Assembly: GCF_900142565.1 (NCBI RefSeq)
Contig: NZ_FRBH01000014.1
Coordinates: 1 to 64,000 of the forward strand
Length of the DNA: 64,000 bases
Source of the DNA: Chishuiella changwenlii
GTDB lineage: Bacteria; Bacteroidota; Bacteroidia; Flavobacteriales; Weeksellaceae
Direction of reading: 5' to 3'
A program made the position numbers and the translations under genes. Shown piece after piece: positions 1 through 8,246 of this stretch. Numbering within the stretch: position 1 is the stretch's first letter; every line of letters starts with the position of its first letter. The notes beneath the pieces were generated by a model. The model saw nothing but the letters and a program-made list of their open reading frames with translations. It was not told the origin of the DNA and did no database searches.

Positions 1-96
1 TACCACATTACCACATTACCACATTACCACATTACCACATTACCACATTACCACATTACCACATTACCACATTACCACATTACCACATTACCACAT
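1..96. repeat. Tandem array, 12 perfect copies of an 8-bp unit
   Basis: The unit TACCACAT is repeated 12 times without a mismatch, starting at the first base of the window, so the array may continue to the left. The plus strand has no stop codon in any frame inside the array; the minus strand has TAA in every frame. The remaining bases up to the first gene (97-269) are AT-rich leader sequence with no other feature I can support. Confidence 0.97.
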
Positions 97-269
97 ATTT
101 CTAATGAGAATTTAATCTATTATAGATTAAGTTATATTAATTTTTTATCTTATTTTCGCATGATAAGTGCTTGAAAGAATTTAATCTTATATTTTTAAAT
201 GTAAGAGAGATAAAAATCAAACAAATACTAAAATAATAAATAGGCATTAGGCCTTAGTTTATAAACAAG

Positions 270-3200
270 ATGGAAATAAATTTCAAAAAATGGAATAACA
301 TCTTAGGTTTAACAATGTTCATAATTTCAACAATTATTTATTTGTTGTCGATGGAACGTTACCTAAGTTTATGGGATTGTGGTGAATATATTGTATCATC
401 AGCAAAATTAGGAATTACTCATGCGCCTGGAGCTGCATTGTTTCAGATAGTTGGAGCAGTTTGGTCAGGTTTAGCTTTTGGTGACGGAAGTAAATATGCT
501 ATTTTAATTAATAGTACTTCTGCATTGTATAGCGCAGCAACAGTTATGTTTTTGTTTTGGACAATTACATATTTTGCTCGAAAAATGTTTGTAAATACAC
601 AAAATCCAATTAGTGTTGATGCAATTGAGTTAAATGCATCTCAGAAAATTATTACATTAGGAAGTGGACTAATTGGAGCCGCTGCTTTTATGTTTAGTGA
701 TACATTTTGGTTTTCTGCAGTAGAAGGAGAAGTTTATGCTATGGCTTCGCTTTTCACAGCTTTATTATTTTGGTTGATAACAAGATGGGACCAAGTTGCT
801 GATACTCCTAGAGGGAATAAATGGCTAGTTATAATTTCATTGGTAATAGGTTTATCTATTGGAGTGCATTTAATGGCTATGTTAGCAATACCAGCGGTTT
901 GTTTTGTTTATTATGCGCGTAAATACAGATTTACTATAAAAAGCTTTATTATAGCTAATGTGATTACATTAGTTATTTTAGCGTTTGTATTTAAAATAAT
1001 ATTCCCTGTAGTAATGACATTCTTTGGTAGAACAGAGATTTATGTTGTTAATAATTTGGGAATGCCTTTTAATTCGGGAACAATTATAGCAGCAATAATT
1101 TTAATAGCAGTTTTCTATCTTGCTATAAAATTAACTCAGAAATACGGTTCAGCTTTATTTAATACAATTTCATGGTGTGTGATTTTTATGTTGATAGGAT
1201 TCTCTTGTTGGTTGCTTATTCCAATTAGAGCGAATGCTAATCCTCATATGAATTTAAATGATCCAGATACAGCTTTAGGGGTTTTAGATTATTTTAACCG
1301 TGAGCAATATGGAACTTGGCCAGTTATGCGAGGTCCAGTTTTTACAGCTTATATAGCGAATGATGGATTAAAAAGAGACGCAAACGGAGCACCAGAAAGT
1401 ACTGTAAGAAGTTCAGAATATATAAAAGATAAACGCATAGGGAAATATGTAAAAGTATCTGATCGTTTAGAATATAAATATGATGATAAGTATGTAAAGT
1501 TCTTTCCAAAAATGTTTAGTAACGATCCTAGCGTAATGGAAAATTATGCAGGAGTTTATGCTTTTCCAAAATTTTCTTTGAATGCAAAATATGCAGGAGA
1601 TAAAGAAGCACAACAAATGTATGCTCAGTTAGTTGAGAAACGTCAGAATAGACAATTAAAAGTTGCTGAACTTAAGAAATATAACGAGATTTTAGATATT
1701 GAAGCTCCAACATTTGGAGAACAATTTAATTATTTTATCGATTATCAGATAAACTACATGTTTATCCGTTATTTTATGTGGAATTTCTCTGGTCGTCAAA
1801 ATGACTTAGAAGGTAATTTCGAAATAACAAAAGGTAATTGGATTTCTGGAATTCCATTTATTGATAATCCTAGATTGGGAGATCAATCAAAATTACCAGA
1901 AGAATATGTAAACGATGGTACTAATGTTTATTATATGTTACCATTAATTCTAGGATTAATAGGATTATTTACTCAATTAAATAGAAACTTTGTTAACTGG
2001 TGGTCTTTATTATCACTTTTCATTTTAACAAGTGTTGGTATTATCTTCTATACTTCTGTAAAACCTTTCGAACCTCGTGAACGTGATTATGCTTTAGTAA
2101 GTGCATTTTATGCATTTTCTATTTGGATAGGTCTTGGTGTACAAGGAGTCTATTTATTAATACAGAAATTAATGAAGAAGGAGTTGAAACCTTCTTTAGC
2201 AATTGGAACAACAGTTATTTTAGCAGGTATTCCAATTTTAATGGGAGCACAAAACTGGGATGATCACGATCGTTCTGAGCGTTCTGTAGCTTATTCTTTA
2301 GCTTATAATTACTTAAATCCATTAGATAAAAATGCAATACTTTTTGTTTATGGAGATAATGATACATACCCATTATGGGGATTACAGGAAACTGAAAACT
2401 TCCGAGATGATGTAAAAATTGCGAATTTAACATTGGCAGCTTCTCCTTGGAATTTAGAGCAATTATTACGTAAAACGTATAATGCAGCAGCTTTACCAAG
2501 TGATTTAAAACCGAAAGATTACCAATCAGGAGCAAATGATCAAATATTTGTTGTGGGTGGATCTATCAAAAATATTTTTGATCAGTTGAATGGTTTTATC
2601 AAACCAGAATCTAATCAAACATTAGAAACATTAAGTAAATTACCAATAGAACAAGTTGGACAATACTTTACAGATCCAGAAATAGATCCAAACCAAGTAA
2701 TGACTGTTTATCAAAACTTAAAACCATTACAAAAGTATTTAACAACAGATAGTATGACAGCTAAAGAAGCAATGGACTTTATTTTAAATAATAAATCGCC
2801 AGAAAAACAAGCTTTAGCAGATTATTTTGGTTATGCAATTGGACAAGCAAACTTTTTACCTGTTTCTAAAATTACAGTTCCAGTAAACAAGGCAAATGCT
2901 ATAAAATATGGAATTGTAAATCCTAAGGATGCTTCTAAAATGGTAGATGAACTTACGATTAACATTAAATCATCTAGCTTATTTAAAAATAATTTATTGA
3001 TGTTATCAATGATGGCTAAATATAATTGGGATAGACCAATTTACTTTAGTGGAGGTGGAATTTCTGATCCAGAAAATACATTCTTCTTAAACGATTATTT
3101 ATTAAATGCTGGATTAAGCTATAAGTTAGTTCCAATTTATACAGCATTTGGAAAAGGAGGTACAATTGGTGCTTCTGATAACGATATGTTATTAAGAACA

Positions 3201-3854
3201 TTTAATTCGTACAAATGGTCAGGTTATAATAATCCAGATGCATCTTTTAGTTTAACAGAAAGAAATTATGCATCTTCATATAGAAATGCGGCAGTTCGTT
3301 TAGCAGATGATTTATTAAATGCAGGACGTAAAAAAGAAGCTGTTCAAGTATTAGATAAAGTAATGTTAGAAATACCTGCTTTAGCAAAATATGATATTGG
3401 ATATGGAGTGAGTAGAATTGCCGGAATTTACTTAAAAGCTGGTGAGGATAAAAAAGCACAAGACTTATTTGCTCATGTTCGTAAACAAGCGAATGCTAAG
3501 ATTTCATTTTTCGAATCTTTACCTTCTGGAAAAGGTTATTCTGTAGGAGGAGATTTAGCTTCTGCTAAGAATGATTTAATGATGGCTTTATACAATGAAG
3601 CTTCTGCTTTAGGAGAAAGAGGTGATAAAGAAAAAGCAATCAAAATATTTGAGTCTGGTTATACACCAATGCTAAAGAAATTTGAAGCGCTATATAAAGA
3701 TGTTATTGCTGATGGTAAAGTTGATGCAGCTGATCAAGCTAAAATAATGAACCAGTTTAATTATTTAGATGAAATGATTGGTGTTGCCGCAGAGATTGAT
3801 ACAAATTATGCAAAAAAACAACAGAATATTTTATATAAAATGGTAGGACAGTAA
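270..3854 (+). CDS. DUF2723 / GT117-type multi-pass membrane glycosyltransferase-like protein
   Basis: A 1194-residue protein of the DUF2723 family, which is listed among GT-C type glycosyltransferases related to protein O-mannosyltransferases. The N-terminal part (roughly residues 10-340) and a second block (about 550-680) are strongly hydrophobic with many membrane segments. Near the N-terminus is a WDCGEYI motif with acidic residues D36 and E39, the kind of Asp/Glu pair that GT-C enzymes use on the periplasmic side. The C-terminal part (about 680-1194) is soluble, and residues 1000-1150 look like helical TPR-type repeats. It is a single gene ended by its own terminator. Donor and acceptor cannot be told from sequence; the family call is firm, the enzymatic role is inferred. 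Confidence 0.85.
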   Translation: MEINFKKWNNILGLTMFIISTIIYLLSMERYLSLWDCGEYIVSSAKLGITHAPGAALFQIVGAVWSGLAFGDGSKYAILINSTSALYSAATVMFLFWTITYFARKMFVNTQNPISVDAIELNASQKIITLGSGLIGAAAFMFSDTFWFSAVEGEVYAMASLFTALLFWLITRWDQVADTPRGNKWLVIISLVIGLSIGVHLMAMLAIPAVCFVYYARKYRFTIKSFIIANVITLVILAFVFKIIFPVVMTFFGRTEIYVVNNLGMPFNSGTIIAAIILIAVFYLAIKLTQKYGSALFNTISWCVIFMLIGFSCWLLIPIRANANPHMNLNDPDTALGVLDYFNREQYGTWPVMRGPVFTAYIANDGLKRDANGAPESTVRSSEYIKDKRIGKYVKVSDRLEYKYDDKYVKFFPKMFSNDPSVMENYAGVYAFPKFSLNAKYAGDKEAQQMYAQLVEKRQNRQLKVAELKKYNEILDIEAPTFGEQFNYFIDYQINYMFIRYFMWNFSGRQNDLEGNFEITKGNWISGIPFIDNPRLGDQSKLPEEYVNDGTNVYYMLPLILGLIGLFTQLNRNFVNWWSLLSLFILTSVGIIFYTSVKPFEPRERDYALVSAFYAFSIWIGLGVQGVYLLIQKLMKKELKPSLAIGTTVILAGIPILMGAQNWDDHDRSERSVAYSLAYNYLNPLDKNAILFVYGDNDTYPLWGLQETENFRDDVKIANLTLAASPWNLEQLLRKTYNAAALPSDLKPKDYQSGANDQIFVVGGSIKNIFDQLNGFIKPESNQTLETLSKLPIEQVGQYFTDPEIDPNQVMTVYQNLKPLQKYLTTDSMTAKEAMDFILNNKSPEKQALADYFGYAIGQANFLPVSKITVPVNKANAIKYGIVNPKDASKMVDELTINIKSSSLFKNNLLMLSMMAKYNWDRPIYFSGGGISDPENTFFLNDYLLNAGLSYKLVPIYTAFGKGGTIGASDNDMLLRTFNSYKWSGYNNPDASFSLTERNYASSYRNAAVRLADDLLNAGRKKEAVQVLDKVMLEIPALAKYDIGYGVSRIAGIYLKAGEDKKAQDLFAHVRKQANAKISFFESLPSGKGYSVGGDLASAKNDLMMALYNEASALGERGDKEKAIKIFESGYTPMLKKFEALYKDVIADGKVDAADQAKIMNQFNYLDEMIGVAAEIDTNYAKKQQNILYKMVGQ

Positions 3855-3875
3855 GTTCTAAACATATAATTTTTT

Positions 3876-3908
3876 AAAAAAGCTCCAAATTTTTTTGGAG
3901 CTTTTTTT
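3876..3908 (+). terminator. Rho-independent terminator after the DUF2723 gene
   Basis: A-rich arm with AGCTCCAAA pairs with TTTGGAGCT, followed by a run of T. It lies about 20 bases after the stop codon. Confidence 0.9.
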
Positions 3909-3978
3909 ATTTATAAAAATATTGTTTATCAATTAATTAAAAACGAATATAATATTGATGTTTAGTATTTTAAATTAT

Positions 3979-3996
3979 TTGGCATATATCTTGGAA
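3979..3996 (+). promoter_or_regulatory. Sigma-54-like -24/-12 promoter for the first beta-barrel gene
   Basis: The sequence TTGGCATATATCTTGGA has GG at 3981-3982 and a G at the -12 position exactly 10 bases later, close to the TGGCAC-N5-TTGC consensus. The last C of the -12 box is G here. It would give a leader of about 40 bases before the start at 4048. The two downstream OMP genes have similar elements. Confidence 0.55.
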
Positions 3997-4047
3997 ATGT
4001 AAATTCAGTATTAAGAAAATTATAAAATATTTTAAAAACATTATAAG

Positions 4048-4569
4048 ATGAAAAAAGTATTATTTACAGCTGCTTTTGCAGTTGCAGGTTTGGTTAGTGT
4101 ATCAGCTCAAACAACAGGGATTGAGGGTGCTGTACACGTTGGTATTCCAGTAGGAGAGACGGCAGATGTTTACTCATTTAATATTGGGGCAGATTTAGCT
4201 TATTTACATCCTGTTTCTAATAACTTTAAGTTAGGTGCAAAAGTAGGTTATGACCATTTTATAGGTAAAGAATTTAAGGTTAATAATGTAGTAGTAGCAG
4301 AAAGTGAGGATGTAGGTTTTATTCCATTAGCAGCAACAGCTAAATTTGAGTTTAATAATAACTTATTTATAGGTGCTGACTTAGGTTACGCTTTCGCAAC
4401 AACTGACGGAATTGATGGTGGATTGTTCTGGCAACCAAAAGTTGGTTATTCAGCATCAACTTGGGATTTGTATGCAGGTTATAAAGGAATTAATGCAGGT
4501 CCAGAAAATAATAACACTGTAGATTGGAAATATAACGCAGTATCTGTAGGATTTAATTATAAATTCTAA
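4048..4569 (+). CDS. Small outer-membrane beta-barrel protein
   Basis: A 173-residue protein with a clear signal peptide (MKKVLFTAAFAVAGLVSVSAQ, cleavage after AQ) and a mature part of alternating polar and hydrophobic strands ending in SVGFNYKF. The terminal aromatic residue is the usual outer-membrane insertion signal recognised by BamA. The glycine- and aromatic-rich strands fit an 8-stranded barrel of the OmpW/porin-like class. No ligand can be assigned. It stands alone between a sigma-54-like promoter and its own terminator. It is only loosely similar to the two paralogous barrels downstream. Confidence 0.8.
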   Translation: MKKVLFTAAFAVAGLVSVSAQTTGIEGAVHVGIPVGETADVYSFNIGADLAYLHPVSNNFKLGAKVGYDHFIGKEFKVNNVVVAESEDVGFIPLAATAKFEFNNNLFIGADLGYAFATTDGIDGGLFWQPKVGYSASTWDLYAGYKGINAGPENNNTVDWKYNAVSVGFNYKF

Positions 4570-4591
4570 GTTTAGAAATTATATAAATAAT

Positions 4592-4633
4592 AAAAAAGAG
4601 AGAGTATTCGCTAAGTTGAATACTCTCTTTTTT
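4592..4633 (+). terminator. Rho-independent terminator
   Basis: AGAGAGTATTC pairs with GAATACTCTCT around an 8-base loop, followed by seven T. It closes the 4048-4569 gene. Confidence 0.88.
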
Positions 4634-4802
4634 TATGAAGAAAACTACTAAAAAAAGCTATTTTAAAATAAGTTATAAATGATAACTAAATATTTAATTG
4701 AGTTAAATTATTCGATAATTTCTAATTTGTTGTCTAACTTTTTTAGTTAAAAAATAGCCTTTTTTCTGTTCTATAAGTCACTTTTCTATTTATTAACATT
4801 GT

Positions 4803-4818
4803 TTGGTACAAGAGTTGT
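4803..4818 (+). promoter_or_regulatory. Sigma-54-like -24/-12 promoter for the first OMP paralogue
   Basis: TTGGTACAAGAGTTGT has GG at 4805-4806 and the -12 G at 4817, ten bases later. The same element with one change stands at the same distance (about 40 bases) before the paralogue at 5797, while the surrounding bases differ. That makes it the conserved functional part of the leader. The -12 C is T in both. Confidence 0.55.
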
Positions 4819-4861
4819 TTAAAGCGATAGGAGAGAAATTATAACAATTAAATTATATAAA

Positions 4862-5518
4862 ATGAAAAAATTATTTTTTGCAGCAGCAATGTTAGGAGTT
4901 GTTAGTTTGAGCGCGCAAGAGAAAACTACTACACCTCAAGTCGGAATTAAGTCTAGTATTAATATGGCTTCTTTCAATGGGAAAGATGTTAGTAATAACG
5001 ATTATAAAGTTGGTTTTAGTGCAGGTGTTTATGGACACTTTCCAATAACAGAACAATTTGCGGTACAACCAGAGGTTAACTTTACTCGAATTGGAGGGAA
5101 GTTAAAAGATGAAGCTACAACAGTAGGAAACACGACTATAAAAACTAAAAACAAAACAACTTTAGATTATATTCAAGTTCCAGTTATGTTTAAATATTAT
5201 CCTGCAGGATCTCGTTTCAATATCGAGGCTGGTCCACAAATAGGATATAATATTTATGCGAGTAATACAGCTAGTGAAAGTGTTATTAATAATACAGTTG
5301 TTACTTCAGAGAGAAAAACGGATATAAAAGATAACGTAAAAGATTTCGATTTCGGAGCAAACTTTGGTATTGGTTACAATGTTACAGATAATATTAATGT
5401 TGGAGCAAGATATTACATGGGATTAACTAAGATTTCAGAAAATGGAAGTGAATCTAATGATACAAAACCAGATGTTAAAAACCATTCATTTTCTATTGGA
5501 GTAGGATACTCATTTTAA
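4862..5518 (+). CDS. Outer-membrane beta-barrel protein, PorT-like family, copy 1
   Basis: A 218-residue protein with signal peptide (cleaved after LSAQ) and barrel strands ending in SFSIGVGYSF, a typical outer-membrane C-terminus. It contains VPVMFKYYPAGSRFNIEAGP, which is nearly unchanged in the next gene. The protein fits the outer membrane beta-barrel / PorT family common in Flavobacteriia, but a role in type IX secretion should not be assumed. It is a tandem paralogue of the gene at 5797; signal peptide and barrel strands match closely, while the charged extracellular loops differ. Its own promoter and terminator suggest separate transcription. Confidence 0.82.
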   Translation: MKKLFFAAAMLGVVSLSAQEKTTTPQVGIKSSINMASFNGKDVSNNDYKVGFSAGVYGHFPITEQFAVQPEVNFTRIGGKLKDEATTVGNTTIKTKNKTTLDYIQVPVMFKYYPAGSRFNIEAGPQIGYNIYASNTASESVINNTVVTSERKTDIKDNVKDFDFGANFGIGYNVTDNINVGARYYMGLTKISENGSESNDTKPDVKNHSFSIGVGYSF

Positions 5519-5545
5519 TAGAAAATACAACGTATAATTTTTTAG

Positions 5546-5577
5546 GCTTCTGAGATTTAATTTCAGAAGCTTTTTTT
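5546..5577 (+). terminator. Rho-independent terminator
   Basis: GCTTCTGA pairs with TCAGAAGC, followed by seven T. It separates the two paralogous OMP genes. Confidence 0.88.
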
Positions 5578-5739
5578 GTGTACGATACAGAAGAAGCTAT
5601 GTTTTATAAATTAATAAAAATGCTTGTCGAATAAGTTGTTGTTAATTAATGTTGTATATAACTAAATGTATTTCTATTTATTTGTAAATCAGTTTTATAT
5701 ATAAAATAATTCTCTTTTTTTTTGATTACTAATGGTTGT

Positions 5740-5755
5740 TTGGTATAAGAGTTGT
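5740..5755 (+). promoter_or_regulatory. Sigma-54-like -24/-12 promoter for the second OMP paralogue
   Basis: TTGGTATAAGAGTTGT has GG at 5742-5743 and the -12 G at 5754, with the same spacing and the same distance to the start codon as the element at 4803. Confidence 0.55.
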
Positions 5756-5796
5756 TAAAGGGCATGAAATCATAATTGGAATTATAAAATTGTAGA

Positions 5797-6516
5797 ATGA
5801 ATAAAATATTTTTTGCATTAGTAATGTTAGGAGTTGTTAGTTTGAGTGCGCAAGAAAAAACAACTTTACCACAAATAGGAGTAAAGACAGGAGCTAATAT
5901 GGCATCTTTTAATGGTAAAAATGTTAAGAATAATGACTATATAGTAGGCTTGAGTGCTGGTGTTTATTGGCATATTCCTGTAACAAGTCAGTTTGCTGTA
6001 CAACCAGAAATTAATTTTACTAGAATAGGTGGAAGGTTAGAGGATAAAGTAGTTGAGAAGACAAAAACTACTGTAAAGAATAAAAATAAAATAACGCTAG
6101 ATTATATTGAAGTTCCTATTATGTTTAAATATTATCCTGCAGGATCTCGTTTTAACATAGAAGTTGGTCCACAAGTAGGATTTAACATATATGCTCATAA
6201 TAATGCTACTACAACTACTATTAATCATATTACCCACCATAATCCTTATAGTAATTCTCTTCCTACTTTTTCAAATTCAGCTTATAATGATAATGTTGTT
6301 ACAACCCGAGCAAAACGTGATGTACAAGATTTATTTAAAACATTTGATTATGGATTAAATTTCGGTTTAGGCTATAACCTCACAGATCATGTTAATGTTG
6401 GAGCAAGATGTTATATGGGATTAAAAAAGATTGCTGAAAATGTAAACGAAACAAGAGAAACGAAAGCAAGTATTAAAAACCATTCATTTTCTATAGGTGT
6501 TGGTTATTCTTTTTAG
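5797..6516 (+). CDS. Outer-membrane beta-barrel protein, PorT-like family, copy 2
   Basis: A 239-residue tandem paralogue of the preceding gene, with the same signal peptide pattern (LGVVSLSAQ) and the same C-terminus (HSFSIGVGYSF). The main difference is an extra loop near residues 140-170 that is rich in Asn, Thr, His and Ser, where the first copy has a short loop. Such loops normally face outside. The pair therefore looks like a duplication followed by loop divergence. Function is unknown beyond outer-membrane location. Confidence 0.82.
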   Translation: MNKIFFALVMLGVVSLSAQEKTTLPQIGVKTGANMASFNGKNVKNNDYIVGLSAGVYWHIPVTSQFAVQPEINFTRIGGRLEDKVVEKTKTTVKNKNKITLDYIEVPIMFKYYPAGSRFNIEVGPQVGFNIYAHNNATTTTINHITHHNPYSNSLPTFSNSAYNDNVVTTRAKRDVQDLFKTFDYGLNFGLGYNLTDHVNVGARCYMGLKKIAENVNETRETKASIKNHSFSIGVGYSF

Positions 6517-6587
6517 AAAGAAAAAAATAATATATTAAGTTAACTATTTATACATTTTCCTAAAAAAAAACTTAATAACTATATAGA

Positions 6588-6626
6588 TTGATTGTACATA
6601 AATACTATATATTTATGTACAATCAA
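6588..6626 (+). promoter_or_regulatory. 17-bp perfect inverted repeat in the leader of the lipoprotein gene
   Basis: TTGATTGTACATAAATA (6588-6604) and its exact reverse complement (6610-6626) enclose the 5-base loop CTATA. No T-run follows, so it is not an ordinary terminator. It ends 12 bases before the ATG at 6639. A -7-like TACATTTT lies upstream at 6551-6558, so the hairpin would be in the mRNA leader. It could be a dyad operator or a translation-controlling hairpin. Confidence 0.75.
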
Positions 6627-6638
6627 AATATAAATTAT

Positions 6639-8174
6639 ATGAAAAAAAAATTAATTTTATTACTTACCACCTTATCATTTTTATACTCTTGTAAAAATGA
6701 TGATGAATTCAACAAAGAAAATTCTGATGTTAAAAACTATGGCAAAAACTTAAGTCAGAAAGATGAATTAAAACAAGAGTTTTCAAAAGCCTTAGCTAAA
6801 GCCCTAGCTAATAATGTTGAGTTAAGAAAATTCATTAAAGAGGAAGCCCTAAAAATGTTTGACAATGATTATGATATTCTTTATCAAATTGTTAAAGATG
6901 AAAAAATTGGAGATAGCAGTTTTAGAGACATTGTTTTAGAATATTACGATAAGAAAGAGAATCTAAATATTTTGGAACAATACTATCCAACTTTAACTAT
7001 TTTTGTACCTGAACTTCCATTGAATACATTTTCTGCAAAAAAATGGAATGCTGAAAATGAAATACCTTTAGTTGCATATACTTTAATTGGAGTTTATGAT
7101 ATTCCTATTGTAGATAGTACTGGTGAAATTACTTTTTTAAAAGGTGAGTATATACCCTCATTTCCTGTTGTAGTTGTTAAAGAAAATGAACGAGTAAGGG
7201 TTGATAACACACATTCATTGAAGTCTATCAATAGTTTGAATACTGATTCATACAATTTTGAATTTTTAGATGAAAGTTTTAATGGTGCACTTTCATCTAA
7301 AAAAAATACATCTTCCAGATCAGCTAGAATCATTGATGATAAATTAATCAGTGCATATCAAATTTATCAAAACAATGATGGATGGCAAAGAGATTACATT
7401 TATTATGATATAACACCTTCACAAAATAGAGGTCAGTTTAAATATAATTATATGGAACACTTAACATCATTTCGCCTAAATAATGCAGAAGTTCTTAATA
7501 AAATATCTGATCAAACAGGTGATCCTGTACTTAACAGATTGCTTGATCCTGGAGGAAAAGGTGTAGGTTCATTACCAAGAGCTCCATGGACAGGAGGTAA
7601 TTTTGAATTTAAAATAGATATATTATTAAATGCAAAAAATGGTATCGGAACAAGTATTACAAAATATTTATCTGTTAGACCTGAAGAATTATATTCTACT
7701 AATTATGCTTTACATTATACTTATGTTGGAAGGATAAGAATACCTGTTATTCAGGTTTTGACATCTCTAACTCCAAAAGTAGTTCCTTTAGATATTCAGT
7801 TATTTAACTGGGATTTAAATGAATATGCATCTAGTATAAAAATACAGATAGAAGAAGTCGATTTAACTGAAGAAGAATCAAGAAGTGATACTCGTACAGT
7901 TGAATTTGCGACTAATTTTGGAATAGATCCTAGTGTAGGATTTCTAAAAAAAATAGGATTAAAATTTGGTGCAAGTTTAAAAACTGTCAATACAAGAGTT
8001 GTCAATTATAAAGTAACAAAACAAAGTGACCCCTTAGGAGATGTTATTATAAACTTTGCTGATAATTTTTTAACAAATATTCCTGGAACGAGGGAAAGAT
8101 ATGGTATGTATAATCCTCGAGAATATGATTCAGGAGATTATACAATAACAGTGCAACCTAAGAGAGTGCAATAA
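6639..8174 (+). CDS. Putative lipoprotein of unknown function
   Basis: I do not recognise this family. From ATG 6639 the protein has 511 residues, starting MKKKLILLLTTLSFLYSC, a lipoprotein signal with the lipidated Cys at position 18. A reading frame open further upstream would translate the inverted repeat and put extra residues before the signal, so I reject that start. After the Cys comes a charged helical region (about 20-100), then a predicted beta-rich part. No catalytic motif or Cys pair is visible. It follows the OMP paralogues but is separated by its own leader. It is probably an inner-leaflet or surface lipoprotein; in this phylum many are surface exposed. Confidence 0.6.
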   Translation: MKKKLILLLTTLSFLYSCKNDDEFNKENSDVKNYGKNLSQKDELKQEFSKALAKALANNVELRKFIKEEALKMFDNDYDILYQIVKDEKIGDSSFRDIVLEYYDKKENLNILEQYYPTLTIFVPELPLNTFSAKKWNAENEIPLVAYTLIGVYDIPIVDSTGEITFLKGEYIPSFPVVVVKENERVRVDNTHSLKSINSLNTDSYNFEFLDESFNGALSSKKNTSSRSARIIDDKLISAYQIYQNNDGWQRDYIYYDITPSQNRGQFKYNYMEHLTSFRLNNAEVLNKISDQTGDPVLNRLLDPGGKGVGSLPRAPWTGGNFEFKIDILLNAKNGIGTSITKYLSVRPEELYSTNYALHYTYVGRIRIPVIQVLTSLTPKVVPLDIQLFNWDLNEYASSIKIQIEEVDLTEEESRSDTRTVEFATNFGIDPSVGFLKKIGLKFGASLKTVNTRVVNYKVTKQSDPLGDVIINFADNFLTNIPGTRERYGMYNPREYDSGDYTITVQPKRVQ

Positions 8175-8206
8175 AATTTATTAGAAAAATATAAAGTATA
8201 GTTTTT

Positions 8207-8242
8207 AAAAAGGCTTTTGAGAATATTCTCAAAAGCCTTTTT
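8207..8242. terminator. Bidirectional terminator between convergent genes
   Basis: A perfect 36-base palindrome with no loop (two 18-base arms with AAGGCTTTTGAGAAT) has A- and T-runs at its ends. It serves the lipoprotein gene on plus and the ABC permease gene on minus. Confidence 0.93.
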
Positions 8243-8246
8243 AATT

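Noticed and set aside
2215-2535. Minus-strand frame inside the DUF2723 gene, and other frames antisense to or nested in long genes
   Set aside because: They lie wholly within well-supported genes and show no family features.
4650-4770. Long-range pairing between AAAAAAGCTATTTT and a related AAATAGCCTTTTTT stretch
   Set aside because: The arms are imperfect, AT-rich and about 85 bases apart; likely chance.
4862-6516. porT of the type IX secretion system
   Set aside because: The likeness is to the general beta-barrel family; duplicated small barrels near no other T9SS component are unlikely to be the secretion protein.
6588-6638. Upstream extension of the lipoprotein frame from TTG 6588
   Set aside because: It translates a perfect inverted repeat and puts 17 residues before a clean lipoprotein signal.
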